In this document: one piece after another, positions 59,960 through 64,000 of the stretch
How the letters are laid out: every line of letters begins with the position of its first letter
How positions within the stretch are numbered: position 1 is the stretch's first letter
Assembly: GCA_964580585.1 (NCBI GenBank)
Contig: CAZOKZ010000001.1
Coordinates: 62,001-126,000, forward strand
Reading direction: 5' to 3'
Source: CAZOKZ01 sp964580585
Lineage (GTDB): Bacteria; Sumerlaeota; Sumerlaeia; SLMS01; JAHLLQ01
DNA: 64,000 nt
Translations under genes and position numbers: made by a program
The notes under the pieces: model-generated
The model's database searches: none
The model's input: only the letters and a program-made list of their open reading frames with translations
What the model was told of the DNA's origin: nothing

Positions 59960-61312
59960 TCACTCGTTATTGCTTTCCAACCGACGATAAAATTGTCCCT
60001 GCCATAATAGTCCGACGATCTGAGCATCGTATCGGATAAACTCCAGCTTATCCGAATCTGCGCGTGCCAAATTAAGCGCCAACTCATCCTTGGAACTCAG
60101 CGCATAGGGAACGAACTCCAGTCCAACGACATTGGTCAACGTTCGCGTTCCCTTGCCCGGAAGTTCAGCGATCAAATCTCCTTTCTCAAAAACAACGGGG
60201 AAGCGCTCCTCCGTGATGGGCGATTTGTACAGCCCTTGCAAGTCGCCTGAATACACTTGAGGAATGCGAAAGCCGTTGCGATACCTCCCCATCGCAAGAT
60301 GACGCAGGATTTCTTGACGCATCTCGGAAAAAAACGATGGAGAATACCGCGTCGTTGTCATCACCAAAAACGCTAAACGTCGATGTGGGTAATAATAGAG
60401 TTCTGCACCTGCATGCTGATCGATACCTGCGTGTTTCGCTCCGAATGGAACACCAGAATTATTGAGAATCGGTTGCCAACATAACGACACCGGCGAGTAA
60501 GGTTTTGAATCGATATCCTCTAACATTCGCCGTGCGCGTTGTTGAACAAAATTATCTTCTTTGGAAGTTAACGCGGATAGAAATTTTGACATGTCCTGTC
60601 CATGAACAAAAACACCTCCCGCGCCGAGGGGGATTTGTGCAGAATTTGGTTTTTCGGAAGTTTCCAATATTGCAAGGCGCGCATCCGTCATTCCAAGAGG
60701 CAAAAAAATGCGCTCGCGCATCTCCTCCTCTAGCGATTTTTTAGTGAGACTTTCGATGATCGAAGCAAGGTGCTGGTAATTACGATTGCTGTACTGGTAG
60801 TAAATTCCAGCGGGAACGATTTGTTCCGCTTTTGACGAAGTATTCCCTGCCAAACCGCTGGTATGACGCAACAAATGCTCGATTGTAATCGGGGAAGTAT
60901 CGAGAGCAGTATTTTCCAAATCGTTCGGCAAAAAGGAACTGGCGGCGTCATCGAGTGAGAGCAGCCCCTCGTTTTCAAGTTCCAGAACCGTAAGCGCCGT
61001 GAAAACCTTGCTGACAGATGCCAGGTTATATTCGGTTTCCGATCGTTCCAGCGCGCCGTTTTCCTGGGAAAACTCCAACTGCCAGGTTTTGCCCTCCCAG
61101 GCGATCACAACGGTGCATTCTGGAACCCGGTGCGCCTCGCACAAGCCGATTAAATTAAGACGTAGATGTTCTGGATCTTTCGGGAGTTGCTGCTGACGTT
61201 GTATTGAGGCACAAGAACTAATGAACAGGGCCAATATCAACAGTCCGTTCACTAAAATGAACGCGGAAAATGATGCGTCGCCTCGACTTTTATCCAGATT
61301 TTTTGAAGGCAT
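59960..61312 (-). CDS. serine hydrolase of the beta-lactamase/penicillin-binding family (lipoprotein)
   Basis: A 450-residue class C beta-lactamase-like hydrolase. From the ATG at 61312 it begins with a signal peptide and lipobox (ALFISSC). Catalytic motifs are SVSK (about residue 95) and YSN in YYQYSNRNYQ (about 176). An HAGIDQHAGAELY segment (about 300) is where the KTG-type motif is normally found, so the third motif is His-Ala-Gly. Usual roles are cell-wall or D-amino-acid peptide hydrolysis or esterase activity; antibiotic resistance should not be inferred. The start at 61396 is also open. Confidence 0.8.
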   Translation of the reverse strand: MPSKNLDKSRGDASFSAFILVNGLLILALFISSCASIQRQQQLPKDPEHLRLNLIGLCEAHRVPECTVVIAWEGKTWQLEFSQENGALERSETEYNLASVSKVFTALTVLELENEGLLSLDDAASSFLPNDLENTALDTSPITIEHLLRHTSGLAGNTSSKAEQIVPAGIYYQYSNRNYQHLASIIESLTKKSLEEEMRERIFLPLGMTDARLAILETSEKPNSAQIPLGAGGVFVHGQDMSKFLSALTSKEDNFVQQRARRMLEDIDSKPYSPVSLCWQPILNNSGVPFGAKHAGIDQHAGAELYYYPHRRLAFLVMTTTRYSPSFFSEMRQEILRHLAMGRYRNGFRIPQVYSGDLQGLYKSPITEERFPVVFEKGDLIAELPGKGTRTLTNVVGLEFVPYALSSKDELALNLARADSDKLEFIRYDAQIVGLLWQGQFYRRLESNNE

Positions 61313-61525
61313 TTTTGCGGTTTTCCAGTCCGATGGCCCTTTGATAAAAATCGGACCATTTTTATCGACAGGAATTTTTCGTCGATAAAAAATCACTCAT
61401 GTTTCCCAAGGCAATCTTCCAAAGCCTTGACAGGTGAAGCAACCCGCAATCAGCATTCTGCCCTCATAATCGAACGAAACCGGTTGCATCGATTATTTTG
61501 AATTTCAAATGCGGTTGAGATTGAG

Positions 61526-62482
61526 ATGGCGCCAGAAATTTCCGTCGTAATCTGTACCTATAATCGTGCCACGGTGCTTCCACGAGTTTTATGTGGGCTT
61601 TCCGAACAAACCATCGACCTCGATCGATTGGAAATCGTGATTGTCGATAACGGTTCAACCGATCCCACTCGCCAAATCGCAGAGAGTTTCAAGCAACGAT
61701 TCCCGCGATACATTTATCACTTTGAAAAAGAACCAGGGTTGAGCATTGCCAGAAATCGTGGATGGAAACTGGCCAGCGCTCCGGTGGTTGCTTTTCTCGA
61801 TGATGACGCAATTCCAGCTCCCGATTGGGCAGAGTGCATTCTCAAGGCTTTCGATGAAATCCATCCCTCTCTCGATTGCCTTGGAGGCAAGATCGACCCC
61901 GAATGGGATTGTACTCCCCCGCATTGGTTGACGGAAGAATTATACTGCTATTATTCGATACTGGATTTTAGCGAAAAGCGTATCATCGATCAGAATCCCG
62001 ACATTGCCTATGGTGCAAACATCGCATTTTCCCGTCGGGCTTTGGAATCGACAGGTGGTTTCGATCCTCGTTGGGGCCGCCGGGGTAATTATTTATTTTC
62101 CGGCGAAGAGCGCGATCTGATCACTCGAATTACAGCTCAAGGGGGAACGTGCGCATACGATCCCGCAGTCCGAGTGAGTCATGTTATTTTGGGGGAACGC
62201 CTCAAGAAACAATGGATTTTGCGCCGTATTTATATGCAGGGATTTGAAACAGCGCACGAGTCACGGGAATCGGTCTATTCACGTTGGGTGAGAACCAAAG
62301 GGATCATTCGAACATTTTTGCGCGTATTTTTTTCACTCAAACACCTGAGGTATTTACTCCGTCCCTCGGGCGATCAACACAATTTCAATGAAGTCTGTAA
62401 TACATTCCGCAAGTTAGGTTTCATTTCCGGTGCATTGGGTTTTCACCTGTTTGGCTTCTTGCTTCCAAGTGAATCAAAATAA
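61526..62482 (+). CDS. GT2 family glycosyltransferase
   Basis: A 318-residue GT2 enzyme: ISVVICTYNRATVLPRVL at the start, EIVIVDNGSTDPTRQI, SIARNRGWKLASAPVVAFLDDDAIPAPDW (donor and metal site, about 76-102), and NIAFSRRALESTGGFDPRWGRRG followed by SGEERDLITRI (about 170-210). A C-terminal amphipathic or hydrophobic segment may associate with the membrane. It opens a cluster that continues with the PP-loop protein and a pyruvyl transferase, probably for cell-surface glycan. Acceptor unknown. Confidence 0.9.
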   Translation: MAPEISVVICTYNRATVLPRVLCGLSEQTIDLDRLEIVIVDNGSTDPTRQIAESFKQRFPRYIYHFEKEPGLSIARNRGWKLASAPVVAFLDDDAIPAPDWAECILKAFDEIHPSLDCLGGKIDPEWDCTPPHWLTEELYCYYSILDFSEKRIIDQNPDIAYGANIAFSRRALESTGGFDPRWGRRGNYLFSGEERDLITRITAQGGTCAYDPAVRVSHVILGERLKKQWILRRIYMQGFETAHESRESVYSRWVRTKGIIRTFLRVFFSLKHLRYLLRPSGDQHNFNEVCNTFRKLGFISGALGFHLFGFLLPSESK

Positions 62483-62506
62483 ACGTCCCACCAAAGACTT
62501 CTTTTC

Positions 62507-63715
62507 ATGATCATCCATGAACCTGAAATTATTGAACGCAAAGACTATGTTGAACTTTCGGCATTAATCGAAAATCACCCCGTTCGCAAAGCGCCCAAGC
62601 GGTTATGGTTCAGATTACCGATTGAGTATGCCTCCTGCCTCTCTGCACGCGCCGAGCCTTTTCTTGCCGCTTTGATTCTTATAGCAATGCGGTATCGAGA
62701 ACCCATTGAAATTCGCGCACCTGTTTCGAGCCAATTGCTGTTTGGACTTCAAACATTTCAAGGGATTTATCACAGTTGGCACCCCAATGATTTTCATCCC
62801 GTGCCTGTTTCGACATCGGGTGTCGTGACCGAAGAAAAAAAATCGTCGGACCCCAAGTGGAACATGATGACATTTTCCGGAGGCGTGGATTCTTTTTTTA
62901 CTCTGAAGCGACATTTACCCGAGAATCAACCTTTGCCGGATTATGTTCTGACCCATGCCGTAATGGTTCATGGGTTCGATATTGATTTGAAACTCGAATC
63001 AGAATTCCGTCAAATCTTTGATTTTTACCAGAATCGATTAAGTAAACTAGGAGTGAAACTCATCCCTCTTAGCACAAATATGCGGAAATTCGCAGGTCTT
63101 GTATATTGGCCTCACTATCATGGTTCAGCACTTGGTTCTATTGCTCAGGTTTTTGGGAACAAGGCACGGCGGTTCTATATATCCGGAACCGTTCCCGTGA
63201 GTCTGCCAACGGTCCGTCATGGCTCCGACCCATTGCTCGACCCTTTATTTTCAACGGATTCAATGGATGTTATCGCCGACGGAATCGAATTCACGCGACA
63301 AGAAAAAGTGGACGCGATTGCCTCATGGGAACCCTGCTGGGATTGTTTAAGAGTCTGCTGGAATCAATTTGATGGGCTTTATAATTGCAGCCAGTGTATC
63401 AAATGCCAACGAACGATGATGGAACTGACGCTCGCTAAAAATCTTCAGCACTTTGAAACCTTCAAAATTAGACAGCTTTCACGACGTCAAATTCGACACA
63501 TTTCGTGCAAAGAATCCGTCATGTACACTTCAGTATGGCCGATTCGCCGATTGGCACTGAAACGCGGATTGAATGAAATCGCTTTTGATTTATTGATTGC
63601 GGGAATTCGAGATGACCTTCGGAAACTCCTCGAATCGGGGCACAAAAAAACCCGATGGTTTTGGCTCGGAGTGGCCAATCGGTTATTCAAAAGCAAGGTT
63701 GCTCCGAAACGATGA
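62507..63715 (+). CDS. PP-loop (adenine-nucleotide alpha-hydrolase) family protein in a glycan cluster
   Basis: A 402-residue protein with the PP-loop MTFSGGVDSFFTLKRH (SGGxDS, about residue 125), a conserved-looking block VPVSLPTVRHGSDPLLDPLFS (about 225-245), and a cysteine cluster CWDCLRVCW and CSQCIKCQRTMM (about 283-310) that could bind zinc or an Fe-S centre. PP-loop ATPases adenylate an oxygen or amide for thiolation or amidation, and a QueC-like or amidation step is possible. It overlaps the next gene by ATGA and follows the GT2 by 24 nt. I cannot assign the reaction. Confidence 0.7.
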   Translation: MIIHEPEIIERKDYVELSALIENHPVRKAPKRLWFRLPIEYASCLSARAEPFLAALILIAMRYREPIEIRAPVSSQLLFGLQTFQGIYHSWHPNDFHPVPVSTSGVVTEEKKSSDPKWNMMTFSGGVDSFFTLKRHLPENQPLPDYVLTHAVMVHGFDIDLKLESEFRQIFDFYQNRLSKLGVKLIPLSTNMRKFAGLVYWPHYHGSALGSIAQVFGNKARRFYISGTVPVSLPTVRHGSDPLLDPLFSTDSMDVIADGIEFTRQEKVDAIASWEPCWDCLRVCWNQFDGLYNCSQCIKCQRTMMELTLAKNLQHFETFKIRQLSRRQIRHISCKESVMYTSVWPIRRLALKRGLNEIAFDLLIAGIRDDLRKLLESGHKKTRWFWLGVANRLFKSKVAPKR

Positions 63716-64000
63716 AAAAAAAATGTATCGTTTGGGGAGGCTATGGATTTGGTAACACAGGGGACGAACTGTGTTTAGAAATCGCCATCCGTGATGCGCG
63801 TATGCGATTCGGCGACGATTTCGCCGTGCTGACCCCCAACCTCCAGGTCACGCAATGGCTCTTTCCCGATGTGAAGGCCATTGCCTACGAACCCGTTTTG
63901 CCAACTCGGGCCGTTCGCTTATTGGATTTCGCCCGCACTCTTGCACAATCTAAAGGCAAAGCTCGGTCCTTGCCACTCCCCCGCCCTCGTCTTGCGGACC
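63712..64000 (+). CDS. polysaccharide pyruvyl transferase family protein (partial)
   Basis: An open frame from ATG 63712, overlapping the PP-loop gene stop by ATGA, to the window end (96 codons). It begins KKKCIVWGGYGFGNTGDELCL, the nucleotide-binding GGYGFGNxGDE motif of CsaB/WcaK-type pyruvyl transferases, which add a ketal pyruvate to surface sugars. The 3-prime part is missing. Sequence context (GT2, PP-loop protein) supports a glycan-decoration cluster continuing past the window. Confidence 0.72.
   Translation, partial: MKKKCIVWGGYGFGNTGDELCLEIAIRDARMRFGDDFAVLTPNLQVTQWLFPDVKAIAYEPVLPTRAVRLLDFARTLAQSKGKARSLPLPRPRLAD

Noticed and set aside
1..64000. CRISPR array, rRNA operon or insertion sequence
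   Set aside because: I saw no regularly spaced direct repeats, no rRNA signatures and no transposase with flanking inverted repeats on reading through the window.

Overview
This window reads as a metagenome-derived or draft contig: a 10-base N gap sits inside a gene at 43306-43315. The host looks like a Gram-negative bacterium. It has TolB, several lipoproteins and an undecaprenyl-phosphate sugar-1-phosphate transferase. Two membrane-anchored Ser/Thr kinases carry WD40 or formylglycine-enzyme-like sensor domains, a style common in Planctomycetes and other PVC bacteria and in poorly cultured lineages such as Sumerlaeota, Hydrogenedentota and Lentisphaerota. I cannot fix the phylum from the sequence alone. 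Genes are dense, often overlapping by ATGA or abutting end to end, and most are housekeeping.

Layout. 0-7 kb: metal permease, tolB, an orphan PilC/GspF protein and a membrane-fused spermidine-synthase-like protein. 6.8-10.8 kb: a minus-strand run of a sugar-phosphate transferase, FMN reductase, smpB, a HEAT-repeat protein and a small anchored protein. 11-15.4 kb: an aldo/keto reductase whose frame is broken by a UGA exactly at a conserved Cys position, xseA, a secreted LIM-like/DA1-like peptidase and an SDR. 15.4-21.3 kb: a GAF histidine kinase, an unusually long ilvD with an inserted domain, a gene-poor stretch with one small membrane protein, and aspA. 21.6-31.5 kb: a heme locus made of two converging blocks, hemA-hemCD-hemL (+) and hemE-hemN-hemG/Y-hemH (-), covering every step from glutamyl-tRNA to protoheme except hemB. 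32-37 kb: a FnIII protein and a 1.5-kilo-residue WD40 kinase. 37.4-37.8 kb: a strong candidate for an unassigned structured RNA with its own promoter, upstream inverted repeat and terminator. 37.9-46 kb: membrane proteins, glycosyltransferase, ilvE, rsmB, a phosphatase/fructosamine-kinase pair that looks like a protein-deglycation unit, and a polyphosphate glucokinase. 46-51 kb: a kinase with a formylglycine-enzyme-like sensor domain followed by a lipoprotein with a degenerate caspase-like end. 51-57.5 kb: XerC/D, cysteine desulfurase, a TPR protein and a disordered secreted protein. 57.7-64 kb: a glycosyltransferase-methyltransferase fusion behind a tiny leader peptide, hisH, a serine hydrolase, and the start of a glycan cluster (GT2, PP-loop protein, pyruvyl transferase running off the end).

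The least ordinary items are the domain inserted in IlvD (about 17350-17839), the LIM/DA1-like protein, the candidate RNA at 37461-37811, the in-frame UGA at 11138, and a 10-base word (GGGGACGGAG or its complement) found 12 times between 6 and 29.3 kb and not seen elsewhere in the window. All similarities were judged by eye; no search was run.
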